64,000 nucleotides of DNA from Mycobacterium sp. ITM-2016-00318 (GCF_002968285.2 NZ_CP134400.1:3472001-3536000), one strand, 5' to 3'. Positions 54,238 through 64,000 are shown, numbered from the stretch's first letter. Notes: generated by a model from the sequence alone, not told the origin. Numbers and translations are program-made.

Positions 54238-54845
54238 TGAACGCGCCTGTCCGGCCTCGGGGCGACGTGCTGGCCCGCAGGATCCGACTTCTGGTCGCGG
54301 CGACCATCGCCTACAACATCGTCGAGGCGGTCATCGCCCTGGCCGAGGGCAGCCGGGTGTCGTCGTCGGCGCTGGTCGGTTTCGGTCTCGATTCGGTGAT
54401 CGAGGTGTCGTCGGCGGCGGCAGTGGCATGGCAGTTCTCTGCAAAGGATCCCGAAACGCGGGAGAAGACCGCGCTGCGGTTCATCGCGTTTTCGTTCTTC
54501 GCGCTCGCCGCCTACGTCGCGGTCGACGCGGTGCTGTCGCTGACGGGCCACGGCGAACCGCAACCGTCCGCGATCGGCATCGCCCTCGCGACGGCGAGCC
54601 TCATCGTCATGCCGGTGTTGTCGTTGGCTCAGCGGCGGGCCGGCCGAGAATTGGGATCCGTTTCGGCGGTGGCGGATTCGAAGCAGACGCTGCTGTGCAC
54701 ATACTTGTCGGCGGCACTGCTGGCCGGGCTCCTGCTCAATGCCGTGGCCGGTTGGTCCTGGGCCGATCCGGTCGCCGCCTTGGTGATCGCGGCGATCGCG
54801 GTCCGGGAGGGCCGCAATGCCTGGCGGGGAGACCCGTGCTGCTAG
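54237..54845 (+). CDS. CDF-like cation transporter without cytosolic domain
   Basis: 202 residues; its ATG overlaps the metal-sensor stop (TGATG). Five to six membrane helices (LLVAATIAYNIVEAVIALAE, FIAFSFFALAAYVAVDAVLS, LLAGLLLNAVAGW). CDF-type metal site remnants are GFGLDSVIEVSS and SKQTLLCTYLS. The C-terminal dimerisation domain of CDF exporters is absent. Probably exports the metal sensed by the upstream regulator; metal identity inferred. Confidence 0.75.
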   Translation: MNAPVRPRGDVLARRIRLLVAATIAYNIVEAVIALAEGSRVSSSALVGFGLDSVIEVSSAAAVAWQFSAKDPETREKTALRFIAFSFFALAAYVAVDAVLSLTGHGEPQPSAIGIALATASLIVMPVLSLAQRRAGRELGSVSAVADSKQTLLCTYLSAALLAGLLLNAVAGWSWADPVAALVIAAIAVREGRNAWRGDPCC

Positions 54846-54902
54846 AGCGAGCAGTGCTGGTGACCATCGAAATGCAGGTTCGCACCGTCGAGGAGATGCG
54901 CG

Positions 54903-56957
54903 CTAGTCCTCGGGAACCTCGCGCTCGATCTCGTCGAGCCACGTCTTGGCCGACATGTCCGACGGCGCCCGCCAATCGCCGCGCGGCGACAGCGACCCGC
55001 CGTGGGAAACCTTGGGCCCATTGGGCACCGCCGAGCGCTTGAACTGTGCGAACGAGTAATACCGCTGCACGAACACCTGCAGCCAGTGCCGAATCTCTTT
55101 GAGCGAGAACGTGGGTCGCTTGTCCTCGGGGTATCCCATCGGCCAGTCGCCGCGGTCCGGATCGCTCCACGCGTGCCAGGCCAGAAACGCCACCTTCGAC
55201 GGGCGGAAGCCGAAGCGCAGCATCTGGAACAGCGAGAAGTCCTGCAGGACATAGGGGCCGATCTTGGCTTCGCTGCTCTGGATCTCCTCGTCCTCACCCT
55301 GCGGCACCAGCTCGGGGCTGATCTCGGTGTCCAGCACCGAGGTCAATACCTCGTTCACCCGGTCGTCGAACTGTTTCGACGAGACAACCCAGCGAATCAA
55401 GTGCTGGATCAACGTCTTCGGCACCCCGCCGTTGACGTTGTAGTGCGACATCTGGTCGCCGACTCCGTACGTCGACCAACCGAGCGCGAGCTCGGAGAGA
55501 TCGCCGGTGCCCAGCACGATGCCGCCGCGCTGGTTGGCGATCCGGAAGAGGTAGTCGGTGCGCAGCCCGGCCTGCACGTTCTCGAAGGTGACGTCGTAGA
55601 CCTTCTCGCCGCGGCCGAACGGATGGCCCATTTCGCCCAGCATCAGCTCCGCGGTCGCCTTGATGTCGATCTCCTCGAACGTCACCCCCAGCGCCTCGGC
55701 GAGCCGGATCGCGTTGCTCTTCGTGCGATCGCCGGTGGCGAAGCCGGGAAGCGTGAACGCGAGAATATCGCTGCGCGGCCGCTGTTCCCGGTCCATCGCG
55801 CGCGCCGCGACGATCAGTGCATGCGTGGAATCCAGGCCGCCCGAGACACCGATCACCACCTTGGGGTACTCGAGGGCGCGCAGCCGCTGCTCCAACCCCG
55901 CCACCTGAATGTTGTAGGCCTCGTAGCAGTCCTGTTCCAGCCGTGTGGGATCCGACGGGACGAACGGAAAACGCTCCACTTCGCGGAGCAACCCGATGTC
56001 ACCCGAAGGCGGATCGAGCTCGAACTCGATGCGCCGGAACGAATTAGCGTCGATGTCATGATGCGCGCGGTTGTCGTCGAACGTGCCCATCCGGATCCGC
56101 TCGGAGCGCAGCAGCTCGAGATCGACGTCGGCGATCGAACGCCGCGGGCCCTTCGGGAACCGCTCCGACATGGCCAGCTGCACACCGTTCTCGTAGATCA
56201 TCGTCTGGCCGTCCCAAGCGAGGTCGGTCGTCGACTCCCCTTCGCCCGCAGCGGCGTACACGTATGCCGCCAGGCAGCGCGACGACGCCGAGCGGACGAG
56301 CAGACAGCGGTCCTCTGCGCGCCCGATCGTGATCGGGCTGCCGGAAAGGTTGGCGAGCACGGTCGCGCCCGCGAGCGCCGCGGTCGCGCTCGGCGGTATG
56401 GGCACGAACATGTCCTCGCAGATCTCGACGTGAAGGACTAAGCCGGGCAGACCGGTGGCGGCGAACAACAGGTCAGGGCCGAACGGCACCTCGGCGACGG
56501 CGGTTCCCCTGCCCATCCGGATGACGCCGCGGATGTCGTCGCCCGCGGCCATCTGACGGCGCTCGTAGAACTCCCGGTAGGTCGGCAGATACGACTTCGG
56601 CACCACTCCGAGCACCTGCCCGCGGTGGATGACGACCGCCGTGTTGTAGATGCGGTGCTGATGACGCATCGGCGCGCCGATGACGAGCACGGGCAGCAGA
56701 TCGGCTGATGCCGCGACGACGTCGAGCAGCGCGTGTTCCACGGCGTCGAGCAGCGCATCCTGCAGCAGGATGTCCTCGATGGAATAGCCCGACAGCGTCA
56801 ACTCGGGGAAGACCGCCAGGCCGACACCGTCCTCATGACACTGCCGCGCCAACTCCAGGACGGACTCGGCGTTGGTCTCTGGCTCCCCGATCGCGGTGTG
56901 GATCGTGCATGCCGCGACGCGGACAAAGCCCTGGCCATAGGCGGAGTAGAAGTCCAT
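54903..56957 (-). CDS. nadE: Glutamine-hydrolysing NAD+ synthetase
   Basis: 684 residues from ATG 56957 (the second of two ATGs; MDFYSAYGQGF matches M. tuberculosis). N-terminal nitrilase-like glutaminase with Glu in AVFPELTLSGYS, Lys in VPKSYLPTYREF and Cys in VLHVEICEDMFVP. C-terminal synthetase with the P-loop VVIGVSGGLDSTHALIVA. It amidates deamido-NAD made by NadD. Confidence 0.96.
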   Translation of the reverse strand: MDFYSAYGQGFVRVAACTIHTAIGEPETNAESVLELARQCHEDGVGLAVFPELTLSGYSIEDILLQDALLDAVEHALLDVVAASADLLPVLVIGAPMRHQHRIYNTAVVIHRGQVLGVVPKSYLPTYREFYERRQMAAGDDIRGVIRMGRGTAVAEVPFGPDLLFAATGLPGLVLHVEICEDMFVPIPPSATAALAGATVLANLSGSPITIGRAEDRCLLVRSASSRCLAAYVYAAAGEGESTTDLAWDGQTMIYENGVQLAMSERFPKGPRRSIADVDLELLRSERIRMGTFDDNRAHHDIDANSFRRIEFELDPPSGDIGLLREVERFPFVPSDPTRLEQDCYEAYNIQVAGLEQRLRALEYPKVVIGVSGGLDSTHALIVAARAMDREQRPRSDILAFTLPGFATGDRTKSNAIRLAEALGVTFEEIDIKATAELMLGEMGHPFGRGEKVYDVTFENVQAGLRTDYLFRIANQRGGIVLGTGDLSELALGWSTYGVGDQMSHYNVNGGVPKTLIQHLIRWVVSSKQFDDRVNEVLTSVLDTEISPELVPQGEDEEIQSSEAKIGPYVLQDFSLFQMLRFGFRPSKVAFLAWHAWSDPDRGDWPMGYPEDKRPTFSLKEIRHWLQVFVQRYYSFAQFKRSAVPNGPKVSHGGSLSPRGDWRAPSDMSAKTWLDEIEREVPED

Positions 56958-57014
56958 CACCTTCTATTGTCGCCCGTGAAGTGTCATAAACCTGTCACGG
57001 GGTACCAACGATTC

Positions 57015-57554
57015 GTGACTGACACCGCAGTACTGGTCATCGACATGCTCAACAGCTATCGGCATGAAGATGCCGAAAAGCTGACGACGAGCGTCGAGCA
57101 CATCGTCGAGCCCCTGGCCGGCCTTGTCGCCGAGGCGAGGAAACGTGAGGATGTCGACCTCATCTACGTCAACGACAACTACGGCGACTTCGCTGCCAAC
57201 CAGGACGACCTGGTTCGTCAAGCGCTCGAGGGCGATCGGCCCGACCTCGTCGAGCCGATCGTGCCCGACCCAGGTGTGCGGTTCCTGCAGAAGGTGCGCC
57301 ACAGTGCGTTCTACGCGACGTCGCTGGCGTACCTGTTGAATCAGCTCGACACCAAACGCGTGATCCTCACCGGACAGGTCACCGAGCAGTGCATCCTCTA
57401 CACCGCGCTGGACGCCTACGTGCGCCACTTCGAAGTGGTCGTCCCCCCCGACGCCGTGGCACACATCGAGGCTGACCTCGGCAAAGCCGCCCTGCGCATG
57501 ATGGAGGAGAACATGCGTGCCGAGGTCGTGTCGGCGGAGAAGTGCCTACGCTGA
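57015..57554 (+). CDS. Isochorismatase-family cysteine hydrolase
   Basis: 179 residues from GTG 57015 (an alternative GTG at 56976 adds 13). Catalytic triad visible: Asp in TAVLVIDMLNSY, Lys in FLQKVRHSAFYA, Cys in VTEQCILYTALDAY with the cis-peptide VTEQ. Such enzymes hydrolyse amides (for example nicotinamide) or isochorismate. Next to nadE, a nicotinamide-related role is conceivable but not shown. Confidence 0.82.
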   Translation: MTDTAVLVIDMLNSYRHEDAEKLTTSVEHIVEPLAGLVAEARKREDVDLIYVNDNYGDFAANQDDLVRQALEGDRPDLVEPIVPDPGVRFLQKVRHSAFYATSLAYLLNQLDTKRVILTGQVTEQCILYTALDAYVRHFEVVVPPDAVAHIEADLGKAALRMMEENMRAEVVSAEKCLR

Positions 57555-57727
57555 ATTCCAGCGGATTGCGATGACCACGGCGGTTTGAACCGTGTGCTTG
57601 AGGGTAGGCGGCGCTCGTGGCGCTGGGCGAACGCGATGCTCAAGGAGCTTTCGCCGCAGGCCCTGGCCAACTGAGCCGACTGCCGGCCGAAACGCGACCA
57701 CGGGCCTGATCGCCTACCCTCGATGGC

Positions 57728-58561
57728 GTGGAAGCCCCCGAACTCGTCGCCTTGCTGCAGCGACGTCGGGTAGCGGTGCTGACCGGCGCGGGGATGTCCA
57801 CCGATTCGGGTATCCCCGACTATCGCGGACCGGACTCGCCGCCGAGCAATCCGATGACGATCCGTCAGTTCACCTCCGACCGGGTGTTCCGGCAGCGGTA
57901 CTGGGCCCGTAACCACGTGGGCTGGCGGCACATGGACGACACGCTTCCGAACGCCGGTCACCGCGCACTGGCCGCTCTCGAGCACGCCGGTGTGGTGTCG
58001 GGTCTCATCACGCAGAACGTCGACCTGCTGCACACGAAGGCTGGCAGCCGCAATGTCGTCAACCTGCACGGCACCTACGCAGAGGTGATCTGCCTCGACT
58101 GCGGCCACACCATGACCCGCGCCGCGCTCGCCGAACTGCTCGAAGCGGCGAACCCCGGGTTCGTCGAACGCGCCGAGGCGGTCGGAGGAATCGCTGTCGC
58201 TCCCGATGCCGACGCCGTCGTCGGCGACACATCGTCGTTCACGATCGTCGACTGTGCCAACTGCGGCGGCATGCTCAAGCCCAACATCGTGTACTTCGGC
58301 GAGAGCGTGCCGAAAGATCGCGTGGCGCAGGCGTATTCTATCGTCGAGGAGGCCGACGCGCTCCTGGTCGCCGGTTCGTCGCTCACCGTCTTCTCGGGTT
58401 TCCGCTTCGTCCGGCATGCGGTGGCGCGCGGTATCCCGGTCGCGATCGTCAACCGGGGCCGTACCCGCGGAGACGACCTCGCCGCCGTGAAGATCGATGC
58501 GGGCTGCTCTCCCATGCTGGCACTGCTCGCAGGCGAGCTGCCGATAGCGATGAGCGCATGA
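57728..58561 (+). CDS. Sir2-family NAD-dependent deacylase
   Basis: 277 residues from GTG 57728; TACCCT 7 bases upstream suggests a leaderless start. NAD motif [24 protein letters not shown] in [15 protein letters not shown], catalytic His in [11 protein letters not shown], zinc cysteines in CLDC and CANC separated by a long insertion of about 60 residues, and [12 protein letters not shown]. Protein-lysine deacylation predicted. The stop overlaps the next ATG. Confidence 0.88.
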   Translation: MEAPELVALLQRRRVAVLTGAGMSTDSGIPDYRGPDSPPSNPMTIRQFTSDRVFRQRYWARNHVGWRHMDDTLPNAGHRALAALEHAGVVSGLITQNVDLLHTKAGSRNVVNLHGTYAEVICLDCGHTMTRAALAELLEAANPGFVERAEAVGGIAVAPDADAVVGDTSSFTIVDCANCGGMLKPNIVYFGESVPKDRVAQAYSIVEEADALLVAGSSLTVFSGFRFVRHAVARGIPVAIVNRGRTRGDDLAAVKIDAGCSPMLALLAGELPIAMSA

Positions 58562-59187
58562 ACACACCGAATCCCTTTGCGCTGCTGAACCGGGTGCGCC
58601 CCATCGTGCCCAGCGCAGGAGCATTGGTCGCTGAGCATCGGTGATGCGTCGCCGATGTCGTCAATGCGCCGGACCCGGTGCGTCGGGTCACCCGGCTGCT
58701 CAACCACTTCGGGGGTGTCGCGTTCAGCGCTGAGTCCGTCGAGTTCGACGGCGACGACGTGGATTGGTCCGACGTCACCGAGATCCGCACCCGCAACCTT
58801 GTCGGCTACCTGCTTTCCGATGCGATCGACAAACAGGTGGGCAAGCTTCCGCTGCCGTGGTTTCCCGGACGCGGGCTGCTTATCGACGCGGTCGGCACCG
58901 CCGTGTTGACCGCGCTTGTCGCGGTGGCCAGAGAGCAGCTGCAGGATGGCCCGATGGACCTTCGCATACCCGCCGAGGTGCATTACCGCGCTGTGCTGCG
59001 CGGCAAGGAGTTATCGCCGGGCGTGCTGGCCGCTCTGGTGTTGACCGATCCGGCGGTTCGCCGATGCCTTCAGGAGACGGCCCGCACCCATGGTGTCGAC
59101 GTGCGGCCGTCAGACGACGACCCTGTCGATGCGGCGGCGCAAAGGGCGGATCGCATCAAGTCCGCGATCGCCAAGCTCACCTCTTAG
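58558..59187 (+). pseudogene. Conserved mycobacterial hypothetical protein interrupted by an in-frame TGA
   Basis: ATG 58558 (overlapping the Sir2 stop) opens [20 protein letters not shown] and continues to EHR, then TGA at 58642-58644; in the same frame the text continues [20 protein letters not shown] and stays open to 59187. No indel is needed: one nonsense change (for example CGA to TGA) would explain it. A shorter product could start at GTG 58678 (169 residues), but no ribosome binding site is seen there. The downstream part has [20 protein letters not shown] and [16 protein letters not shown]. Family function unknown. Confidence 0.65.
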
Positions 59188-59188
59188 T

Positions 59189-59237
59189 GATTTCGGCGCG
59201 CTGATCGACGCTCAGCGCACGTGAGCGCGCCGAAATC
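59189..59237. terminator. Hairpin between convergent genes, with a nested alternative
   Basis: Arms 59189-59202 and 59224-59237 are a perfect 14-bp inverted repeat with a 21-base loop. A second 7-bp stem (59198-59204 with 59212-59218) overlaps it, so two folds compete. It lies between the interrupted gene (+) and proB (-). Confidence 0.65.
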
Positions 59238-59242
59238 GCGAG

Positions 59243-60343
59243 CTAGACCGCGACGAGATCGTCGGCGTGCACTGCGGGCCTGCGCAGTTCGGCGGGCAGA
59301 TCCGAGGTCGACCGGCCGAGCATCGTCGCGAGTTCACCCGCGTCGTAGGCCACCACACCGCGGGCCACCATCGTCTCGTCGGGTGCGCGCAGATCGACGA
59401 CGTCGCCGCCGTGAAAACGCCCCGCCACCGCCGTGATGCCCGCGGGCAGCAGCGACCGGCGCTGCTTCACCACCGCACGCACCGCACCCTCGTCGAGGGT
59501 CAGCGCGCCCGCCGACTCCGCGGCGTAGCGCACCCAGAAGCGGCGCGCCGACATGCGTTCGGACCTCGGCGCGAACACCGTGCCGACCGACGCGTCGACC
59601 AGTGCCGTGGTGGCGGTATCGGCGGCGGCAAGTAGCACAGGGACACCGGCATCGGAAGCCAGCAGCGCGGCCGACAGCTTCGACGCCATGCCGCCGGTGC
59701 CGAGGTGGCTGCCGCGGCCCGCGACCACACTGGTCAGGTCATCGGGACTGGCGACCTCGGAGATGAACCGCGCCTTGCCTTTTCGCGGATCCGAGTCGTA
59801 GAGGCCGTCGACATCCGACAGCAACACCAGCGCGTTGGCGCCGACCAGGTGTGCGACCAGCGCGGAGAGCCGGTCGTTGTCGCCGAAGCGGATCTCGTTG
59901 GTGGCGACGGTGTCGTTCTCGTTGACGATCGCGACCGCGTGAAGTGCGCGCAACCGGTCCAGCGTGCGCTGGGCATTGGTGTGCTGCACCCGCATCGAAA
60001 TGTCGTGCGCGGTCAGCAGCACCTGACCGACGGTGCGGTTGTATCGGGCGAACGCCGTGCTCCACGAGTTGATCAGCGCCACCTGCCCGACGCTGGCCGC
60101 GGCCTGTTTGGTGGCCAGGTCCGCAGGCCGCTTGCTCAGCCGCAGCGGTTCGATGCCCGCGGCGATGGCACCCGACGAGACGATCACCACGTCGGAACCG
60201 GCTTCCATCCGCGCCTCGATGGCGTCGGCCAGGATGGCCAGCCGTCCGGCGTCGAACACACCGGACGGGGTGGTCAGCGCTGTCGTGCCGATTTTCACCA
60301 CGATGCTGCGCGCCGTCCGGATGGTGTCTCGGTGGCTGCTCAC
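59243..60343 (-). CDS. proB: Glutamate 5-kinase
   Basis: 366 residues from GTG 60343, overlapping the obg stop (GTGA). Kinase domain: [60 protein letters not shown], and [21 protein letters not shown]-terminal PUA domain ([20 protein letters not shown]). First proline-synthesis enzyme; downstream of obg as in M. tuberculosis. Confidence 0.95.
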   Translation of the reverse strand: MSSHRDTIRTARSIVVKIGTTALTTPSGVFDAGRLAILADAIEARMEAGSDVVIVSSGAIAAGIEPLRLSKRPADLATKQAAASVGQVALINSWSTAFARYNRTVGQVLLTAHDISMRVQHTNAQRTLDRLRALHAVAIVNENDTVATNEIRFGDNDRLSALVAHLVGANALVLLSDVDGLYDSDPRKGKARFISEVASPDDLTSVVAGRGSHLGTGGMASKLSAALLASDAGVPVLLAAADTATTALVDASVGTVFAPRSERMSARRFWVRYAAESAGALTLDEGAVRAVVKQRRSLLPAGITAVAGRFHGGDVVDLRAPDETMVARGVVAYDAGELATMLGRSTSDLPAELRRPAVHADDLVAV

Positions 60344-61785
60344 GACTCACCGTCGGGGCGACGACGCTGCTTGCGCGCGGCCTTGCGCTCGGCCGCCCCG
60401 ACCCGGTCGGTTTGTTCCAGCCGGGTGTCGGTGCCGCGCCCCGACATCGGGATGTCAACGCCCGCAGGTGTCTGCGGCTCCCAGTCGAACGTCATGTCAC
60501 CGATGGTGACGGCGCAACCGGGTCGGGCGCCGAGCTTCAACAGCTCGTCCTCGACGCCGAGGCGATTCAGGCGATCGCCGAGATAGCCGACGGCTTCGTC
60601 ATTGGTGAAGTCGGTTTGCGCAACCCAGCGTTCGGGCCGGACGCCATGCACGAGGAAGCCGCCCTCCCCGTCGGATTCGACGGTGAAACCGCTCTCGTCG
60701 ACCGGTATCGGGCGAATCACGGGCCGGCGCGGCACCACTTCGGGCTGCGCGGCGCGGTACTGCGAGACCAGATCCCACAGCGCAAACGTCAACTGACGCA
60801 GCCCTTCCCGGCTGACGGTTGACACCTCGAAAACCGGCCAGCCGTAACGCCGCACGACCTCGTCGCGGACGAAGTCGGCCAGCTCGCGGGCGTCGGGCAC
60901 GTCGATCTTGTTGAGCACCACCGCGCGCGGGCGCTCCGCCAGGTCAACCAGCGCCGTATCACCCTGCAGCGTGGGCGTGTAGGCGGCGAGCTCGGCCTCG
61001 AGCGCGTCGATGTCGGAGATGGGGTCGCGACCGGGTTCGAGGGTTGCGCAGTCGACCACATGCACGAGCACCGCGCACCGCTCGATGTGCCGCAGGAAGT
61101 CCAGTCCGAGTCCGCGGCCCTCGGACGCGCCGGGAATCAGTCCGGGCACGTCGGCCACCGTGAACGTCTGCTCGCCGGCCGAGACGACGCCGAGGTTGGG
61201 CGCAAGGGTGGTGAACGGGTAGTCGGCGATCTTGGGCTTGGCCGCCGAGATCGCCGACACCAGCGACGACTTGCCCGCCGACGGGAAGCCGATCAGGCCG
61301 ACGTCGGCGACGGTCTTGAGCTCGAGGGTGAGATCGCGGGCCTGGCCCTTCTCGCCGAGCAGGGCGAAACCGGGTGCCTTGCGGGCCCGCGAGGCCAGTG
61401 CGGCGTTGCCGAGGCCTCCCCGACCGCCCGCGGCGGCCTCGAAGCGGGTCCCGGCGCCGATCAGGTCGGCGAGCAGCCTGCCCTTCTCGTCGAGAACAAT
61501 GGTGCCGTCGGGAACCTTGACCTCGAGGTCGGCGCCCGCGGCGCCGTCGCGGTTGCTGCCCGCGCCCTGCTTGCCTGACTGTGCGGCCACATGCGGGTGG
61601 AAGTGAAAGTCGAGGAGAGTATGCACCTGCGGGTCCACGACGAGCACGATGCTGCCGCCGCGTCCGCCGTTGCCGCCGTCGGGGCCGCCGAGGGGTTTGA
61701 ACTTCTCGCGATGAACCGAGGCGCAGCCATTGCCACCGTTTCCCGCCCGCGCATGGATGACGACGCGGTCGACGAACCGGGGCAT
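60340..61785 (-). CDS. obg: GTPase Obg/CgtA
   Basis: 481 residues. Glycine-rich Obg fold ([40 protein letters not shown]), G domain ([48 protein letters not shown]) and the C-terminal OCT domain. Essential ribosome-assembly GTPase. Follows rpmA in the rplU-rpmA-obg-proB operon. Confidence 0.96.
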   Translation of the reverse strand: MPRFVDRVVIHARAGNGGNGCASVHREKFKPLGGPDGGNGGRGGSIVLVVDPQVHTLLDFHFHPHVAAQSGKQGAGSNRDGAAGADLEVKVPDGTIVLDEKGRLLADLIGAGTRFEAAAGGRGGLGNAALASRARKAPGFALLGEKGQARDLTLELKTVADVGLIGFPSAGKSSLVSAISAAKPKIADYPFTTLAPNLGVVSAGEQTFTVADVPGLIPGASEGRGLGLDFLRHIERCAVLVHVVDCATLEPGRDPISDIDALEAELAAYTPTLQGDTALVDLAERPRAVVLNKIDVPDARELADFVRDEVVRRYGWPVFEVSTVSREGLRQLTFALWDLVSQYRAAQPEVVPRRPVIRPIPVDESGFTVESDGEGGFLVHGVRPERWVAQTDFTNDEAVGYLGDRLNRLGVEDELLKLGARPGCAVTIGDMTFDWEPQTPAGVDIPMSGRGTDTRLEQTDRVGAAERKAARKQRRRPDGES

Positions 61786-61870
61786 CGGTTATTCCTCCTC
61801 TCGCCGAAACGAACATCTGGGCGCAATAGTGCGAGAAGCCCGCACCCAAACGTAGATCTCGACGCGAGTG

Positions 61871-62137
61871 CTAGGCCTCCGAGGCCGACGGCTCCACGAT
61901 GCTGACCGTCTTGCGGCCGCGCTTGACGCCGAACGTCACTGCGCCGGCAGCCTTGGCGAACAGCGTGTCGTCGCCGCCGCGGCCGACGTTGACGCCGGGG
62001 TGGAAGTGGGTGCCGCGCTGGCGGACGATGATCTCGCCGGCCTTGACGACCTGGCCGCCGAACCGTTTGACGCCGAGCCGCTGTGCGTTTGAGTCGCGAC
62101 CGTTACGTGAGCTGGAAGCGCCTTTTTTGTGTGCCAT
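61871..62137 (-). CDS. rpmA: 50S ribosomal protein L27
   Basis: 88 residues: [60 protein letters not shown]. Full length, no N-terminal cleavage extension. Eleven bases after rplU. Confidence 0.97.
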   Translation of the reverse strand: MAHKKGASSSRNGRDSNAQRLGVKRFGGQVVKAGEIIVRQRGTHFHPGVNVGRGGDDTLFAKAAGAVTFGVKRGRKTVSIVEPSASEA

Positions 62138-62148
62138 CTGATCGCTCC

Positions 62149-62460
62149 CTACTTGATTCCGGTGACCTTGAGGACCGTCAGCGGCTGACGGTGACCTTGC
62201 CGCTTGTGGTAGCCGGTCTTGTTCTTGAACTTGTGGATGCGGATCTTGGGGCCCTTGGTGTGCTCTAGCACCTCGAAGGTGACGGCGACCTTCTCCAGCT
62301 CCTTGGCGGCACTGGTGACCTTCGAGCCGTCGACGACGAGGGCGACGGGCAGCGACACACTGGCGCCGGGCTCGCCCTCGAGCTTCTCGACCTTGACCAC
62401 GTCACCGACGGCGACCTTGTACTGCTTGCCGCCGGTCTTGACGATTGCGTACGTCGCCAT
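62149..62460 (-). CDS. rplU: 50S ribosomal protein L21
   Basis: 103 residues from ATG 62460 after a GAGGAAC-type site: [20 protein letters not shown] and the C-terminal [21 protein letters not shown] longer frame to 62571 is not conserved. First gene of the rplU operon. Confidence 0.96.
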   Translation of the reverse strand: MATYAIVKTGGKQYKVAVGDVVKVEKLEGEPGASVSLPVALVVDGSKVTSAAKELEKVAVTFEVLEHTKGPKIRIHKFKNKTGYHKRQGHRQPLTVLKVTGIK

Positions 62461-62621
62461 CGTTCCTCTGCTTCTCTGGGCACGCGCTACCCGTGGGTGC
62501 GCGAGCGGGTCTGGGTGCGGAGCCACGGTGGGCCCGCTGTCCTCGGCATCAGCCGAAAGACAACTGGTCAAGGGTACGTGAGGGTCATCGCCAGGGTCAA
62601 ATCACCGCAGGTCACGCCGGG

Positions 62622-64000
62622 TCAGTCGTCGTGGATCGGCGGACCTGCCGGTCGGGCGGCCGACCGACGGCGCGGGCGCCTGCCGCCGATGGTTCCGGCT
62701 GGAGCCGCGCCGCGATCGTCGTCGTCGTCGTCCGAATCGTCGTCGTCGTCCGAGTCATCGTCGTCGTCGTCGTCCGAATCGTCGTCGTCGTCCGAGTCAT
62801 CGTCGTCCGCGTCGTCGGAGTCCTCGGAGTCGATCACCTCGATGTCGTCGTCGAGCTCGTCTTCCTCGTCGTCGGCGACCAGGTCGATCTCGTCATCCGA
62901 ATCATCGTCGTCATCCGAGTCGTCGTCGGAATCGTCATCGTCGGAGTCTTCCGAGTCGTCGTAATCCTCGTCGAGATCGTCGTCTTCGAGTTCGGCATCG
63001 GCGGTATCGACAACGGCCTGCTTGATGGTGTCGGTATCGGCCTCGGCGACTTCCTCGGCCGCTTTCTTGGATTCGTCCTTGACCTCGTCGTCACCGGCCT
63101 CGTCGTCATCGTGCTTGCCGTTGGCGGCCTGCATCGCCTTGAACATCGGATGTTCGCTGGTGTGCGAGGGCACCTTCGCGACGGCGACCTCCTCGGCACG
63201 CCCGCCCTTCTTGCCGCGTTTCCCGCGTCGTCCGGACTCGGACTTGCGCCCTGTGGCGGACGCCGAATCGACGGGATCGGCGTGCAGCATAATGCCTCGG
63301 CCCGCGCAGTGCGGGCACAGCGTGGAGAACGCCTCGATCAGACCGGTGCCAAGGCGCTTGCGCGTCAGCTGAACCAATCCCAGCGAGGTCACCTCCGACA
63401 CCTGGTGTCGGGTGCGGTCACGGGCGAGCGCCTCGGTCAGCCTGCGCAGCACCAGATCCCGGTTGGACTCGAGCACCATGTCGATGAAGTCGATGACGAC
63501 GATGCCGCCGATGTCGCGCAGGCGCAGTTGGCGCACGATCTCCTCGGCGGCCTCGAGGTTGTTGCGGGTGACCGTTTGCTCCAGGTTGCCGCCCGAGCCG
63601 GTGAACTTGCCGGTGTTGACGTCGACGACGGTCATGGCCTCGGTGCGGTCGATCACCAGCGTGCCGCCCGACGGCAACCAGACCTTGCGGTCCATCGCCT
63701 TGGCCAGCTGCTCGTCGATGCGGTGCACCGCGAACACATCAGGACCGTCCGAGCTGGCAGGCTGGTACTTCGTCAGTCGCGGAACAAGATCCGGCGCAAC
63801 GGCATTGACGTAGTCATTGATCGTGCTCCAAGCCTCGTCACCGGACACGATCAGGCCGGAGAAGTCCTCGTTGAACAAGTCACGGATGACCTTGACGAGG
63901 ACATCGGGCTCTTCGTAGAGCGCGACAGCGGCACCTGCCGCCTTGCCCTTGGTCTCGGTAGCCCTCTTCTCGGTCTGGGACCAACGTTCTTGCAGCCTGG
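62622..64000 (-). CDS. rne: Ribonuclease E/G, C-terminal part (5' end outside the window)
   Basis: The frame is open to the right window edge. Catalytic-domain text: DRTEAMTVVDVNTGKFTGSG, VVIDFIDMVLESNRDLVLRR and the zinc-link LCPHCAGRG. After it comes a Lys/Arg region (GRRGKRGKKGG) and then a roughly 100-residue tail of Asp/Ser/Glu runs before the basic end GGRRPRRRSAARPAG. RNase E is the main mRNA and rRNA processing endonuclease. The acidic tail is far longer than in E. coli scaffold motifs. N-terminal catalytic region not visible. Confidence 0.92.
   Translation of the reverse strand, partial: RLQERWSQTEKRATETKGKAAGAAVALYEEPDVLVKVIRDLFNEDFSGLIVSGDEAWSTINDYVNAVAPDLVPRLTKYQPASSDGPDVFAVHRIDEQLAKAMDRKVWLPSGGTLVIDRTEAMTVVDVNTGKFTGSGGNLEQTVTRNNLEAAEEIVRQLRLRDIGGIVVIDFIDMVLESNRDLVLRRLTEALARDRTRHQVSEVTSLGLVQLTRKRLGTGLIEAFSTLCPHCAGRGIMLHADPVDSASATGRKSESGRRGKRGKKGGRAEEVAVAKVPSHTSEHPMFKAMQAANGKHDDDEAGDDEVKDESKKAAEEVAEADTDTIKQAVVDTADAELEDDDLDEDYDDSEDSDDDDSDDDSDDDDDSDDEIDLVADDEEDELDDDIEVIDSEDSDDADDDDSDDDDDSDDDDDDDSDDDDDSDDDDDDRGAAPAGTIGGRRPRRRSAARPAGPPIHDD
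62712..62990. repeat. Low-complexity (GTC/GTCCGA)n tract coding for the RNase E Asp/Ser tail
   Basis: The plus strand shows runs of GTC and GTCGTCGTC with interspersed TCCGA; on the coding strand this is GAC/GAT and TCG/TCC codons for (D)n-S blocks of 3 to 7 Asp. It can change length in codon steps. Confidence 0.8.

Noticed and set aside
55002..56441. 479-codon plus-strand ORF
   Set aside because: Antisense to nadE, which has complete glutaminase and synthetase motifs.
57595..57675. 26-codon ORF (MLEGRRRSWRWANAM...) between isochorismatase and Sir2 genes
   Set aside because: No ribosome binding site, no clear conservation signal, not coupled to a neighbour.
62497..62964. Plus-strand poly-Ser ORF
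   Set aside because: Shadow of the Asp/Ser tail of RNase E; pure repeat translation.

Overview
The window is GC-rich actinobacterial DNA whose gene content and order match a Mycobacterium/Mycolicibacterium chromosome. It shows hrcA, hemW, sirA-cysH-che1, subI-cysT-cysW-cysA, a GH15 trehalase, lepA, a PemK-like protein, a CBS protein, rnz, transglutaminase/alpha-E/ATP-grasp genes, rpsT, holA, comEC-comEA, degV, octT-gpgP-rsfS-nadD, a VWA/MoxR pair, proA, nadE, proB-obg-rpmA-rplU and the 3' part of rne. This is the order I remember from M. tuberculosis Rv2374c to Rv2444c, with local replacements. GTG starts, 4-nt ATGA/GTGA stop-start overlaps and probable leaderless starts are frequent, as expected for mycobacteria. 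I saw no insertion sequence, CRISPR array, tRNA or rRNA.

Layout. 0-3.2 kb: the hrcA 5' end, a conserved small protein, a SnoaL-like protein, a decayed sigL-rslA-type sigma/anti-sigma pair and hemW. The mycobactin genes found here in M. tuberculosis are absent. 3.2-18.8 kb: a sulfur-acquisition region. It holds sulfite reductase, APS reductase and a sirohydrochlorin chelatase; then a sulfonate-type ABC transporter with an amino-acid permease, a glutamine-synthetase-like ligase, a flavin-dependent monooxygenase and a DszC/SfnB-like flavoprotein; then the sulfate ABC transporter. Each of the three transcription units is preceded by a tiny ORF rich in terminal Cys codons (3292-3387 +, 6800-6838 +, 18649-18741 -), each placed directly after a -10-like box. 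This looks like one cysteine-sensing attenuation circuit controlling sulfite/sulfate reduction, organosulfur uptake and sulfate uptake. 18.8-41.9 kb: mostly housekeeping genes, with a PA-repeat membrane protein and the methylglucose-lipopolysaccharide genes gpgP and octT. 41.9-48.4 kb: an accessory catabolic cluster (GntR regulator, APC permease, FGGY kinase, GlpA-like flavoprotein with an iron-sulfur tail, partner flavoprotein) with two matching operator candidates. 48.5-64 kb: VWA/MoxR pair, proA, ribokinase, crotonase, a CmtR-like metal sensor with a CDF-like transporter, nadE, isochorismatase, Sir2, a hypothetical gene broken by an in-frame stop, proB, obg, L27, L21 and RNase E with a very long Asp/Ser tail.

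Several reading frames are broken near their starts or inside: the sigma factor, its anti-sigma factor, the sulfonate-binding lipoprotein, an lppR-position lipoprotein and a DUF-type protein. Most are small indels or a single stop. They could be real decay or assembly errors and should be checked on reads.
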